Source of the DNA: Salinadaptatus halalkaliphilus
GTDB lineage: Archaea; Halobacteriota; Halobacteria; Halobacteriales; Natrialbaceae
Assembly (NCBI RefSeq): GCF_006543045.1
Contig: NZ_RBZW01000021.1
Location: 248,001-312,000, forward strand
Length of the DNA: 64,000 nucleotides
Direction: 5' to 3'
Translations under genes and position numbers: made by a program
Notes under the pieces: generated by a model
What the model was told of the DNA's origin: nothing
Seen by the model: the letters and a program-made list of their open reading frames with translations, nothing else
The model's database searches: none
Shown: positions 53,840 to 62,956 of the stretch, piece after piece
Layout: every line of letters starts with the position of its first letter
How positions within the stretch are numbered: the first letter of the stretch is position 1

Positions 53840-54292
53840 TTACGATGGCGCGGGCGGATGGCGCGCCGAGTCGATCCAGAAGTCTTCGATCGCCTGGGCC
53901 ATCGAGGAGAACTCGTCGGGGCTGTCGGGTTTCGTGAGGTAGGCGTTTGCCGCGCGCTCGTAACTCTCGACGATATCTTCCTCGGTGTTCGAACTCGAGA
54001 GGACGAGCACCGGCGGTGGCGGATAGTCGAGTTCCTCGCTCAACCTGTCGAGCAGGGTGAACCCGTCTACCCGAGGCAGGTTGAGATCCAGGAGGATCAG
54101 ATCGGGACGCGTCCCCGGATCGTCGTCCTGGCACACCTGCAGGTACGAGGTCGCTTCTTCCCCGTCGGGGACGGTGTGGAACCGTACCTCGGTGTTGGTC
54201 GCCTTGAACGCCTCTTGGGCGAGACGGGCGTCCCCGCGGTTGTCTTCGACGAGCAGGATGTCGACCGGCTCGTCGGGTGTATGGTCAGTCAT
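53840..54292 (-). CDS. response regulator, Rcp1-like receiver
   Basis: A single receiver domain (150 aa from ATG 54292, MTDHTPDEPVDILLVEDNRG). Acidic residues are in VEDN (15-18), the phospho-acceptor is Asp69 (LILLDLNLPRVDG) and the Lys is in 'AYLTKPDSPDEF'. No output domain is present, as in phytochrome-linked Rcp1-type regulators of haloarchaea. It sits between the MoxR gene and the membrane protein gene of a DUF58 cluster, all on the same strand. Confidence 0.92.
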   Translation of the reverse strand: MTDHTPDEPVDILLVEDNRGDARLAQEAFKATNTEVRFHTVPDGEEATSYLQVCQDDDPGTRPDLILLDLNLPRVDGFTLLDRLSEELDYPPPPVLVLSSSNTEEDIVESYERAANAYLTKPDSPDEFSSMAQAIEDFWIDSARHPPAPS

Positions 54293-54395
54293 AGGATTCA
54301 CTAGCAACGTCTCGAGACAGCCGCCTAAGAGTGGTCCCTACACACGTTGCCATCGAGATATCCACTGCCGTCGTCTCGAGGGTGGCGTGTCCCGC

Positions 54396-55865
54396 TCACC
54401 CGCGCAGCGGGAGCAACACCAGCAGCGTGCCGACCCCGACCGCGAGCAACCCAGCCGTCCCGCCGACCCCACCGAAGACGCCGGTTCGAACGATCTCGAG
54501 GCCGAGCGCCAGCACCACCGCGCTGATCGCCAGTCCCGTCGAGAGCACGCCGTGGACCAACTCGAGGCGTCGACTCGCCGGCATGTGTCCGAGCTCGGCG
54601 GTGACACCGAGGCCGAACGTCGAGACGTCCCAGACCAACACTGCGCCAGCGAGACACGCGAACACGAAGATGGGATGACTCGCGCTCAGACCGATCGCCG
54701 CGAGGACGAGCCCCGCGGCGGTCAGGGCGGGCCCAGCGGCGCGGGCGGGAACGAGCCCGATCGCGATACTGACGACGAGTCCGCCGAACACGAGCAGAAA
54801 CGCGAACGGTCCGAACAGGAGGACGACGCCCGCTACCAGCGGGGCGAGCCCGGCAAGCAGTGCACCCGGCGCTGGCGTCCCAAGCATCGCGCCGACGAAC
54901 ACCACCGCGACGACGAGGACGCCCGCGCCGACCAGCGACGCGCCGACGAGAATCGCGACGCTCCAGGTGCTCCCCTCGCCACCGAGCTGTTGCGCTCCCT
55001 GTCGAACGGTCGCCGAAGCGACGCCGACGGCGACGACGAGCAATCCTGCACCGACCAACGGCCAGATGACGACCGGCGAGGACAGCCAGCGGAGACCGAC
55101 CTCGAGCGGCCCCACGAGTGCCACGAGCTGGCCGAAGAGCCCGGTCACCCAGAGCGTCGCGATCAGCAGTATCGTCCCAATCGAGCCGACGAAACAGCCG
55201 GCGAGCACGCGCCGGAGCGTCGCGAGTCGCTCGTCGACCCGCTCGCGGCGGGATCGGGGTGTCAACTGTCGGATCGGTACCAGCCACAGGCCGAGTAGCA
55301 CGCACAGGGTGACCCCGGCGAGGACGACGAGCAGACCGACGAGGGAGGCCGCCGGAGTCGACGCCGTAGTGACGAGCCCGAGCATCGCCCAGGCGAGTGC
55401 CACGATGGCAGCCCCCAGTCCGACGAACAGCAACGAGACTAACAGGGAGCCGTAGGTGAGCGCACAGCCCGCAGTCGCTCGTAGCAGACCGTCGCTGTCG
55501 ACGTCGGCCCAGGCCATCCCGAGGCCCAACAGCGAAAACGCGACGCCGACGACGACGAGGCCGACCCGGCCGAAGACGGGCCCGATCACGACGAGCAAGG
55601 CGAACGCGGAGCCGAAGGTCACGATGAACGCGTAGCCGACGGCCTGGGGGACGAACCCGGTGCGCTCGAGGAGGCCGATTCCCGCGACCGTCAGTCCGGC
55701 GACAGTCCCGAGGACGGTCACCAGCGACGGCTCGCCGATCGCAACGCCCCCGGCGACGGCGAGTGCGACGACGACGAGCGTCGCGATCGCGAGACTCGCC
55801 GCTCGTGGCCGTCCCTCGTCGCCGATCGCGGATGGCCGGTCGAGACGCGGGCCGGCAAGCGACAT
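54396..55865 (-). CDS. multi-pass membrane protein of the MoxR/DUF58 cluster
   Basis: 489 aa, with roughly 14-16 hydrophobic helices distributed over the whole length ('LAIATLVVVALAVAGGVAIG' to 'GVGTLLVLLPLRG'). No catalytic motif is visible. Its ATG directly follows the DUF58 stop (TAG then ATG), so the two are co-transcribed. Such a large membrane protein accompanies DUF58 and DUF4129 genes in haloarchaea; its job is unknown. Confidence 0.8.
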   Translation of the reverse strand: MSLAGPRLDRPSAIGDEGRPRAASLAIATLVVVALAVAGGVAIGEPSLVTVLGTVAGLTVAGIGLLERTGFVPQAVGYAFIVTFGSAFALLVVIGPVFGRVGLVVVGVAFSLLGLGMAWADVDSDGLLRATAGCALTYGSLLVSLLFVGLGAAIVALAWAMLGLVTTASTPAASLVGLLVVLAGVTLCVLLGLWLVPIRQLTPRSRRERVDERLATLRRVLAGCFVGSIGTILLIATLWVTGLFGQLVALVGPLEVGLRWLSSPVVIWPLVGAGLLVVAVGVASATVRQGAQQLGGEGSTWSVAILVGASLVGAGVLVVAVVFVGAMLGTPAPGALLAGLAPLVAGVVLLFGPFAFLLVFGGLVVSIAIGLVPARAAGPALTAAGLVLAAIGLSASHPIFVFACLAGAVLVWDVSTFGLGVTAELGHMPASRRLELVHGVLSTGLAISAVVLALGLEIVRTGVFGGVGGTAGLLAVGVGTLLVLLPLRG

Positions 55866-58328
55866 CTACGTCCCACCTCCGGAGCCAGCACCGAGTCGCC
55901 CGCTCGAGCGAAGGGCTTCGACGCGGAAGGCGTAGGCGACGATGAGGTCCAGCGGCGTCCCCCGCCGCCAGTCGACCGCCCGGGCGCCGAATCTTTGACA
56001 GCGCGCGAGCCGGGTTCGTCGCCGCGTCTGTTCGTACTGGCCGCTGACCGTATTCGACGGGACGACATCCGGCGAGAGGGCGACGACCGGCAGATCGGCC
56101 GCGCGCCAGGTTTCGATCGTCTCGAGCGCTCGGTCGTCGAGCAGCGGCGAGAACAGCGCGAGCTGACTTCGCTGGTCGACGAGTTCGATCAGCTTTCGAG
56201 ACTGCGATCGAGTCCGCTCGCTATCCGCGAGTGGGCGACCGTTCGCGAGCGAATCGAGTGCCGACTCGTCGTCAGTTGACGGTGGCTGTTCCCCTCGAGG
56301 GGGTCCACGGCCCCGCTCCTCTCGGGGAGATCCACGGCCGTCTCCGGTCGGTGATTCGTCGGGGTTGCCCGACCGAGGCCCGCCCAAGTGCCAGTTCGGC
56401 GCCTGAATCGACGATGTCTGGGGCTTTCGTCGGTCACCGTCGTCGTCAACCGGCTCGTCGAATTCGGTTGCGGATCGGAGTAATTCGAATGCGCGCGAGC
56501 GGTGGTCCCGTCCCTGCCCGGGCGCGAGCCACGCGAGGCCGGCCGGCCCGTCGCCGTCGACACCGAGGACCGCGAGACCGACGTCGTGGCCGTGGCCGAG
56601 CAGGTCGGTCAGCGCTCGGGTCGCCGCGTAGGCCGATAGCTCGACGGCGGTTGGCTGGCCGGGGCCGGCGACGACGCGGTTGGGCGCGCGTGCGTCGACG
56701 ACGAGGACGACCGTCGCCGCGACCTGTCGCTCGTAGGCCACCGTCGCGAGCGTGCCGCGTTTGGCGTACTGTCGCCAGTCGATCCGGTCGGCGGGATCGT
56801 CCGGCCGGTACTCCCGCGTCGAGTGGAAGGCGATGCCCTCGCCGGCGCGATCGGTCGTCAACTGACCGACTCGGCCGCGACCGCGGTCCTCGAGCGGCGG
56901 TGCGTCGGCGTCGAGTCGACAGTGCAGCGCTCGGTCGCCGGCCGGCGAGAGTCTCGCCGTCGCGACCGCGCCAGCAGCCAGGCCACGACAGCGAATCTGG
57001 ACGTCTTCGAATTCGTACTCGCCGCGTCTGGCGACGACGAGATACTCGAGGTGAACCGTCTCGCCGGGCTCGAGCGTCGTGCCGGCCCGTGGCGACCCCT
57101 CGAGGACGGCCAGGGCCTCGGGGACGCCGTCGACGATGCGAACGTCGGCGAGCGTCCGATCGCCATCATTGCGGACGGTGAGGCCGACGGTAACTGGCTG
57201 GCCGGGCGGCGCCGGCGACGGCACGATTGTCCGGCTGACGACGATGTCGTCGGGAACGGTCGCGGTCGAAAGCGAGCCGTAGGCGACGTAGGCGAGGGGG
57301 ACGATCGCCCCCAGCAACAGGACGCCGTTGCCGTCGACGAGGCCGGCCGCCACGAGGAGGATCGTCGCGGCGACGGCACCCCGAAACCGTCGCTGCCGGC
57401 CGATCTCGAGGACATCGATTGTCCTGGCATCGTCCGCGCTCGCCTCGAGCGGTGCCGACGACTGCGATCCGTTCGCGTCGGTCGCTGCCGACTCGGTGTC
57501 TTCGGCGGGAGGCCCATCACTCGCCTGACCGGCGCCGGTCGTCCGGTCGTCGTGGCCGGCCATCAGCGATGCCGTCGGTGGTTGCGGCCCGCGAGCGGTC
57601 GCGTGTGGATCGGCGGCCCGCTGGAGGCGGCCGTCCGCGCCCCGGGTGAGCTCCTCGAGTCGGGGTTGGACGACGGGGACGGTTCGGGGCGCGGTCTGTC
57701 CCGGGACGGCGGGGAGGGCGCCGTTTGCGGCCGCGGCGACCGCGTTCACGGCGCGACGCGTCCGATCCCGAACGACCCGTTCGGGAAACAGCCACGCCCG
57801 AACGCGCTCCCGGAGCGGTCGGTCCGGCCCGCGACGGTCCGCCTCGAGGACGCTCGCGGCGACGGGATCGTCGATCCAGGTGCCCGTTTCGAGGCGCTCG
57901 GCGATCGCATCGGGCGTCTCTCCGCCCTGGACGAGCGCGTCGGTGAGTGCCTCCCGGAGCGCCGGCCGGACGACCGCGAGGCCGTCGTCGACGGTCCCCT
58001 CGAGGCGGGCTCGTTCGCCCGCTTGCTCGACGAGATCCGCGAGGGCGTCGCTCGAGAGGGGCTGGTCGTCGGGTGTGCGTTCGGGCGCCGGATTCGCGAA
58101 CTGCTCGTCGTTCGCCCAGGGGACCGCCGGCGTCTCGCCGTCGCCCTCGAGACGCCCCCAGATCTTCCAGACCAGCGCCACGAGCGCTCCGAGTGCGATC
58201 AGGGCAGCCACTGCCGTCCCAGCAGCCGACGGCGGGCCGGCGGGTTGGCCGCCGAGTGCGAGCAGGCTTCCGATGGTAACGAACGCGAGGCCGGTGCCGA
58301 CGGCGGCGAGCAAGTGCCAGCGACTCAC
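55866..58328 (-). CDS. DUF58 domain-containing membrane protein
   Basis: 820 aa. The N-terminal region has two helices ('LLAAVGTGLAFVTIGSLLAL', 'TAVAALIALGALVALVWKIW'). A long soluble part follows, then two helices near 310-350 ('VAATILLVAAGLVDGNGVLL'), a beta domain ('VGLTVRNDGDRTLADVRIVD') and the DUF58 core with 'REYRPDDPADRIDWRQYAKR' near residues 505-525. A Pro/Arg/Ser-rich linker interrupts the core. DUF58 proteins are candidate VWA-like partners of MoxR. It overlaps the DUF4129 gene by four bases. Confidence 0.88.
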   Translation of the reverse strand: MSRWHLLAAVGTGLAFVTIGSLLALGGQPAGPPSAAGTAVAALIALGALVALVWKIWGRLEGDGETPAVPWANDEQFANPAPERTPDDQPLSSDALADLVEQAGERARLEGTVDDGLAVVRPALREALTDALVQGGETPDAIAERLETGTWIDDPVAASVLEADRRGPDRPLRERVRAWLFPERVVRDRTRRAVNAVAAAANGALPAVPGQTAPRTVPVVQPRLEELTRGADGRLQRAADPHATARGPQPPTASLMAGHDDRTTGAGQASDGPPAEDTESAATDANGSQSSAPLEASADDARTIDVLEIGRQRRFRGAVAATILLVAAGLVDGNGVLLLGAIVPLAYVAYGSLSTATVPDDIVVSRTIVPSPAPPGQPVTVGLTVRNDGDRTLADVRIVDGVPEALAVLEGSPRAGTTLEPGETVHLEYLVVARRGEYEFEDVQIRCRGLAAGAVATARLSPAGDRALHCRLDADAPPLEDRGRGRVGQLTTDRAGEGIAFHSTREYRPDDPADRIDWRQYAKRGTLATVAYERQVAATVVLVVDARAPNRVVAGPGQPTAVELSAYAATRALTDLLGHGHDVGLAVLGVDGDGPAGLAWLAPGQGRDHRSRAFELLRSATEFDEPVDDDGDRRKPQTSSIQAPNWHLGGPRSGNPDESPTGDGRGSPREERGRGPPRGEQPPSTDDESALDSLANGRPLADSERTRSQSRKLIELVDQRSQLALFSPLLDDRALETIETWRAADLPVVALSPDVVPSNTVSGQYEQTRRRTRLARCQRFGARAVDWRRGTPLDLIVAYAFRVEALRSSGRLGAGSGGGT

Positions 58329-60697
58329 GATCGGTCCACCTCCGAGACCGTCTCGTCGTCCGCGGACGATTCGTCCGGGGGCACCGTCTCGCCGGTTGCG
58401 GACCGCTCGTCCGGAAGCGACGCTTCGCCCGTTCCTGTCGGTTCCCCAGCCGCGGCTGACGCCCCTGGCGCCGACGCCGAATCCATCGCCGCCGTCGCGC
58501 GCTGCTCGGTCGGTGGCCCCGCCTCGAGGGCGTCCGCGACTCTCGCGTAGGCGTCCATTGCCTGCTCGCGGGCCTCGCGCGACGGTTCTCGATCGCCGTA
58601 CTCGAGTTCCCGAAAGAGCGTCGTCAACTCAGCCATTGGTACCGGGGGAACCCCCGCCTCGATCGCCCGGCGTTCGATCTCGGCCGGGGCGCTGGTTCGC
58701 CACTCCCGCGGCGCGACCGTGCTCGCGACGAATCGCCAGACGGATCGAACGGAGGAAAAGTCGTCACCGTCGCTCGAGTCGAGTGTCGACGCCGAGTCCG
58801 ACGGCGCGGTCGTGGTGCTCGTGTCGGCCACCGATGTCTCTTCGGCCGAGCGGGCGGCGAGCACGCCGACGACCCCGACGACGAGGACACCGGCTGTGAG
58901 CAGCCCGCCGGCGGGGCCGCCGAGAGCGTAGCCGACGCCGACGAGCGAGACGGCACCGACCAGCCCGCCGAGTCCGACGAGGAGCCGACTCGAGTGGCCG
59001 GTGAGTGCGCCCAGACCGCGGCGACAACCCGCAAGCGTCCGTCGCGGGAGCACGCCGAGCCAGCCCGCGAGTCGGCGAGCCAGCCCCGACACGGACCGCG
59101 GTAGCGACCGGAGCCAGGCGGCCAGTCCGCCACCGGCCGCCCACGCGCGGTCGACCACGGCCTCGAGCACGCCGACGACGACCAGCGTGTGGCCGAGGAG
59201 CCACTCGACCGTCCGCCCGAAGACGCCCCGTACGGAGGGACGTTCAGTGACGCCCGCTCGAGGGTCGAGCTCTCGGCTCGAGCGGGCGGCCGCGAGTGCG
59301 AGCGCACCGACGGTCCCCACGCCCAGTACGAGGAGTCCGCCGGCGGCTCCGTAGAACGCTTCGGCGATCAGCGCGGCGAGGACAGCCGTTGCGACGCCGA
59401 GGACGATCGTCGGCCCCCGGCGGCCGTGGGTCCGGTAGGCGACGCCGGCGGTGACGAACACGAGCATCGAAATCGCGGTGACGGGGCCGCCGTAGGCCCC
59501 GACGAGCGTCGTCCTCGCCGTCTGATCGCCCGTACCGACTGTTATCGGCGCAGTCGGATCGAGCGGCAGCGTTATCGGGGCCGTGCCGTCGTCGTCGGTC
59601 GTCCCGCGATAGTCGCCGTCGACGGTGACCGTCGCGTCGTCGGCCCCGTCGTCGGCCAGCTCCGCGACGACGGTCCCGTCGCTGCCGGGAATCGGCGCGA
59701 TGGCGTCCGCACGGAGCGTCGCCTCGAGCAGGCGGACCTCGAGCGTCGTCGTGCCGTCGAACTCCCCCCGGGAGACCGCAAGCTCGAGTTCTTCGGTGCC
59801 GTCGTCGGGGACCGTCACGGACGCCTCGCCGTCCCGATCGGTTTCCGCGACTCGATCGCCGTCGACCGAGACGTCCGCGGCTGCCATCGGAACACCGTCG
59901 ATATGGGCCTCGAGGTCGATGGCCGAACCGGGATCGGGGGCGCCGTCGACGACGATCGATACCTCGCCGTCGACCTCGTAGGCGGCGGTCGCGTTCGTCG
60001 CGTCGTCGGATTGGACGGTGCTCAACTGGGCAGCCAGCGATCGGTGCTGCCCCGTCACGCGGTGTCGACGCGAGTGCTCGAGGCTCGATTCGGTCGTCGC
60101 GATCGACGCGTCGATGCTTCTGACCGCCGTCTGGATGCTGCCGACCGATCCGGGGGCGGTCAGGCCCGCCGACTCGAACCCGTCGAGTGTCTCCGTCGCC
60201 GCCCGACACTCGCCGCCCTCGCCGGTCGCGACGCGGACCTCGAGGTCCGACTCGTAGGGGACCTCGCCGGTCACCTGGCCGCGCTCGTCGGTGACGCCGA
60301 CGCCGCGGTCGTTGAACCAGACGCGGGCGTCGGTCACGGGTTCGCGTTCGTGGTGAATCGTCGCCGTGACGTCGTCGCCCGGCGTCGGACCGGCGTCGAG
60401 TTGGATCGTACAGGCCGTTTCGCCGTCGATCGAGTCCTCCGTAGGGGTTTCGGTCCAGCCGAGCCACTCGAGGAGATCGAACCAGTCGAACGTCGGCTCG
60501 GTGCCCTCGCCCGCGTCGCCTTCACCGTCGCCCGGCGTGTCGACGGTGTTCGATGGGCCATCCGATTCGTCGGTGCCGACAACCGCCGGCGCGACGAACG
60601 CCGCGAGTACGACCGCGAGGGCGGCGACGGCCACCAGCGACACCTGCCGGTAGTCGATCCCGGCACTCGAGGCCTCGACGGCGGCATCGTCGGACAT
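58325..60697 (-). CDS. DUF4129 domain membrane protein with extracellular beta domains
   Basis: 790 aa from ATG 60697 (MSDDAAVEASSAGIDYRQVS). It has an N-terminal helix ('VSLVAVAALAVVLAAFVAPA'), an extracellular region with several carboxypeptidase-like beta repeats ('ARVWFNDRGVGVTDERGQVT', 'AADVSVDGDRVAETDRDGEA'), then about five or six helices. The cytoplasmic C-terminal DUF4129 part follows ('FVASTVAPREWRTSAPAEIE', 'ELTTLFRELEYGDREPSREA'), with a low-complexity Ser/Thr/Glu tail. It is the first gene of the MoxR/DUF58 cluster on this strand. Confidence 0.82.
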   Translation of the reverse strand: MSDDAAVEASSAGIDYRQVSLVAVAALAVVLAAFVAPAVVGTDESDGPSNTVDTPGDGEGDAGEGTEPTFDWFDLLEWLGWTETPTEDSIDGETACTIQLDAGPTPGDDVTATIHHEREPVTDARVWFNDRGVGVTDERGQVTGEVPYESDLEVRVATGEGGECRAATETLDGFESAGLTAPGSVGSIQTAVRSIDASIATTESSLEHSRRHRVTGQHRSLAAQLSTVQSDDATNATAAYEVDGEVSIVVDGAPDPGSAIDLEAHIDGVPMAAADVSVDGDRVAETDRDGEASVTVPDDGTEELELAVSRGEFDGTTTLEVRLLEATLRADAIAPIPGSDGTVVAELADDGADDATVTVDGDYRGTTDDDGTAPITLPLDPTAPITVGTGDQTARTTLVGAYGGPVTAISMLVFVTAGVAYRTHGRRGPTIVLGVATAVLAALIAEAFYGAAGGLLVLGVGTVGALALAAARSSRELDPRAGVTERPSVRGVFGRTVEWLLGHTLVVVGVLEAVVDRAWAAGGGLAAWLRSLPRSVSGLARRLAGWLGVLPRRTLAGCRRGLGALTGHSSRLLVGLGGLVGAVSLVGVGYALGGPAGGLLTAGVLVVGVVGVLAARSAEETSVADTSTTTAPSDSASTLDSSDGDDFSSVRSVWRFVASTVAPREWRTSAPAEIERRAIEAGVPPVPMAELTTLFRELEYGDREPSREAREQAMDAYARVADALEAGPPTEQRATAAMDSASAPGASAAAGEPTGTGEASLPDERSATGETVPPDESSADDETVSEVDRS

Positions 60698-61099
60698 TCT
60701 GGACACTCCGTTTGTCGGTCGACGAACGCTCCGGTCGCAGGTCGGACCGAGCAGTTGACTGCGGAGGGCCGACCGACCTGTCGTTCTGCCTGGATATGAG
60801 AGCCACCGGACCAAGAAGCTATCCACGTTCGATTGCATCGAGAACGACCGCGGGTGGGAAACCGACTTGCGTTCGACTTCTTTTCCCGCGCGGCCGGTAC
60901 AAATATCTCGACGATCGTGTCTCCCAAAAACCTTTAGCGGATGGGTAGTGTGCGTGATACGGACCGTTGTAGTTCTTTACCGGTGATCACCCGGACGGGG
61001 TCGGTGATCACCGGTAAAACGCTACAACAATCCGTATGAGTCCAGGATGGACCTCGCTGTGCGCTGGCTGTCGCGACACCACCGACGGCGGGTGGTCGA
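60698..61099. other. intergenic region with repeat copy B
   Basis: About 400 bp with no intact gene. It holds the promoter side of the DUF4129 gene (minus strand; aaaaacctttag near 60926 is AT-rich), then palindromic element B, then about 60 bp leading into the gene fragments at 61100. The left side of element B ends no visible gene, although tgatacgg begins it as in the other copies. Confidence 0.45.
60957..61037. repeat. palindromic repeat element, copy B
   Basis: 35-nt arms at 60957-60991 and 61003-61037 around the loop cggacggggtc. It is the exact inverse of copy A apart from one extra G in the loop. Left end is atacggaccgttgtag and right end caatccgtat. It lies 32.4 kb from copy A in inverted orientation. 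Confidence 0.9.
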
Positions 61100-61350
61100 A
61101 TGATCGCGACGGACAATTTCACGAAACGATACGGTGATGTCGTCGCACTCGAGGGTCTCGACCTCGAGGTGCCGGCGGGTGGGCCCTGGCTGGCGTCGCG
61201 TACCTCCTCGCGAGCGGCCGCTCGAGGGATTACCTCGATCTCGCCGTCCCCACGACCTGGGACGTGCGGTATCTCGCGATCGGGCTCGCGGCGTCGGTAG
61301 CCGTCTATAACCGGATTCAACCCAGCAGTGCAGGTTTGGACCGCCACTAG
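61100..61350 (+). pseudogene. fragments of ABC ATPase and CPBP-type membrane gene
   Basis: 61100-61180 encodes 27 residues of a typical ABC transporter ATPase start (MIATDNFTKRYGDVVALEGL, then DLEVPAG), stopping just before Walker A. Immediately after, in another frame (from about 61183), the DNA reads ALAGVAYLLASGRSRDYLDL, then AVPTTWDVRYLAIGLAASVA. This resembles a helix pair of a CPBP-family membrane protease. That frame ends at a hairpin with a TAG at 61348-61350. Both pieces are truncated, so the region is a deletion scar. Confidence 0.7.
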
Positions 61351-61424
61351 TGGCTTCCCAAGCCTGCACTGCTGGGTCGAACCAGTTGGCGGGTGTCGGT
61401 TCGACCCAGCAGTCGACGCTTGGG
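61316..61424. repeat. 24-bp inverted repeat hairpin plus third partial copy
   Basis: Arms 61316-61339 and 61358-61381 (24 bp, two mismatches; core acccagcagtgcagg) enclose an inner palindrome gccactagtggc. A third, partial direct copy (ttcgacccagcagtcgacgc) follows at 61400-61424. The hairpin lies between the gene fragments and the MFS gene. It could be a MITE or IS end, or a terminator. Confidence 0.65.
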
Positions 61425-61430
61425 AGGGTA

Positions 61431-62651
61431 CTAGGCCGGCTGCTCGAGGACGACGGCGTCCTGGCGCGCCCAGATGGCGATACCCATGGTGAGCAGTATC
61501 CCGCCGGAGGCCACGAGTACCGGTTGGTAGCCGACGACGGCAGCGGCAAGCGGGAAGATAGCCGGGCCGGCGGCTTCGCCGGTGTGGATGAAACTCGTTC
61601 GGAGACTCACCGCACCGCCACGAAATCGACCGGGGGTAAACGAGCTCACGGCCGTGTTCATCGACGGAATTGCCAGGCCGGAACCAACGCCGAACACCAC
61701 GACGGCGCCCACGATCGAGAGCACCGACCCACTGTGCAACACCGCGCCGATGGCCGCGAGGCTGACGCCGTAGATCGCGAGTCCCGCACCGATCAGTTCG
61801 ACATTCGTGGCGTACCTCGAGAGCCGGCCGTTCTGTGAGGCGACGATCCCCGACGTGACCGAGGCACCGGTGAGGACGAGGCCGATTTCCGATGAGGAGA
61901 GGCCGTACTGTTCGTCTAACAGCAGGGGCATCAGCGTCAGCAGTGCACCGAAGACGGTCACGAAGATGACGAACGTCGCCCCGTAGAGTACGAACGAGTC
62001 CCGCAGCGAGACGGATGCAGCGGCGTCGCGGACGTACTCGAGGCCGCCGGCGTCGTTTTTCGCCACGTCGGGCTCCTCGAGTGTCCACAGCGCGACCAGC
62101 CCGAGAACGACACCGAGCGCGAACAGCACGAACGGGATGTTCCAGGCGATACCGGCGAGGACGCCCCCGACGACCGGGAAGATCGAGGTCCCGACCGAGA
62201 GGATCGTGCTGTTGATCCCCATGATCGAGTTTCGCTGCATGCCGTCCCAGTAGTCGCCGATGAGCGCGACCGCAAGCGTCGTCAAGCCGCTACCACCGAC
62301 GCCCTGGAGGAATCGCAGGAGCAACAGGCTAGAAAACGAGTCGACCAGGGCGATCGCCGTCCCGGCGGCCCCGTAGACGAACAGACACGGGAGCAAGACG
62401 GGCCGGCGACCGAACCGGTCGGCCAGTACGCCGACGATTGGTGCCAGCACGATCCCTGGCAGCGCAAACACAGTGATGACGAGACCCACCTCTGCGCTCG
62501 TCACGTCGAACGTCTCGCGAATGACCGGTAGAATCGGTGCGATGAGCGACACCCCCATCACGGCGACGACCATCGTCGCCAGGATAACCTGCAGCGTCGA
62601 CGATCGCCAGGGAATCGAACCGTCTCGGTCGTCGGTGCTCGGTTCTTGCAT
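61431..62651 (-). CDS. MFS transporter (multidrug-type, DHA1-like)
   Basis: A major facilitator protein (406 aa) with 12 predicted helices. The loop 2-3 motif reads 'GVLADRFGRRPVLLPCLFVY' (GxLaDrxGrkxxl), with the antiporter-type 'FLQGVGGSGLTTLAVALIGD' in TM4-5. It is probably a proton-coupled exporter of drugs or metabolites. Its 3' end lies against the hairpin region. It is divergent from a second MFS gene across 305 bp. Confidence 0.92.
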   Translation of the reverse strand: MQEPSTDDRDGSIPWRSSTLQVILATMVVAVMGVSLIAPILPVIRETFDVTSAEVGLVITVFALPGIVLAPIVGVLADRFGRRPVLLPCLFVYGAAGTAIALVDSFSSLLLLRFLQGVGGSGLTTLAVALIGDYWDGMQRNSIMGINSTILSVGTSIFPVVGGVLAGIAWNIPFVLFALGVVLGLVALWTLEEPDVAKNDAGGLEYVRDAAASVSLRDSFVLYGATFVIFVTVFGALLTLMPLLLDEQYGLSSSEIGLVLTGASVTSGIVASQNGRLSRYATNVELIGAGLAIYGVSLAAIGAVLHSGSVLSIVGAVVVFGVGSGLAIPSMNTAVSSFTPGRFRGGAVSLRTSFIHTGEAAGPAIFPLAAAVVGYQPVLVASGGILLTMGIAIWARQDAVVLEQPA

Positions 62652-62956
62652 GGTTACGCTCGAGTCGTGATCCTGTCGTGTAACCGCCGCTGGAGAATCG
62701 ACCCGTACCGCCCCGTTTCGTATTGCTCGACGCGACCGATACGTGTCGCCGTGATTCTCGATTGACGGCGTCAGTGCAATGGGACTGTGTTACGACAACA
62801 ATACACACGTTGTGTGATAAACGGTCCGGAACCGGCATCCGGCGCGGCGACGCCGCTCGAGACGAGTTCGCGTTACCGAGGCGACGGTGAGTACCGAACG
62901 CTCGAGCAGGGTTCCGGGTTCCATACACCTATCAGGATCGTGTTTGAGGGTCGGAT
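62652..62956. promoter_or_regulatory. divergent promoter region of two MFS genes
   Basis: 305 bp without a gene. A palindrome acaca-cgt-tgtgt at 62803-62815 sits near the middle, next to acgacaacaatac, which is the most AT-rich part and a likely promoter zone. No regulator gene adjoins. Confidence 0.35.

Noticed and set aside
61385-61424. tRNA-like gtcggttcgacccagcag segment
   Set aside because: It resembles a T-arm but no acceptor, D or anticodon stems can be paired around it. It is better explained as the third copy of the hairpin repeat.
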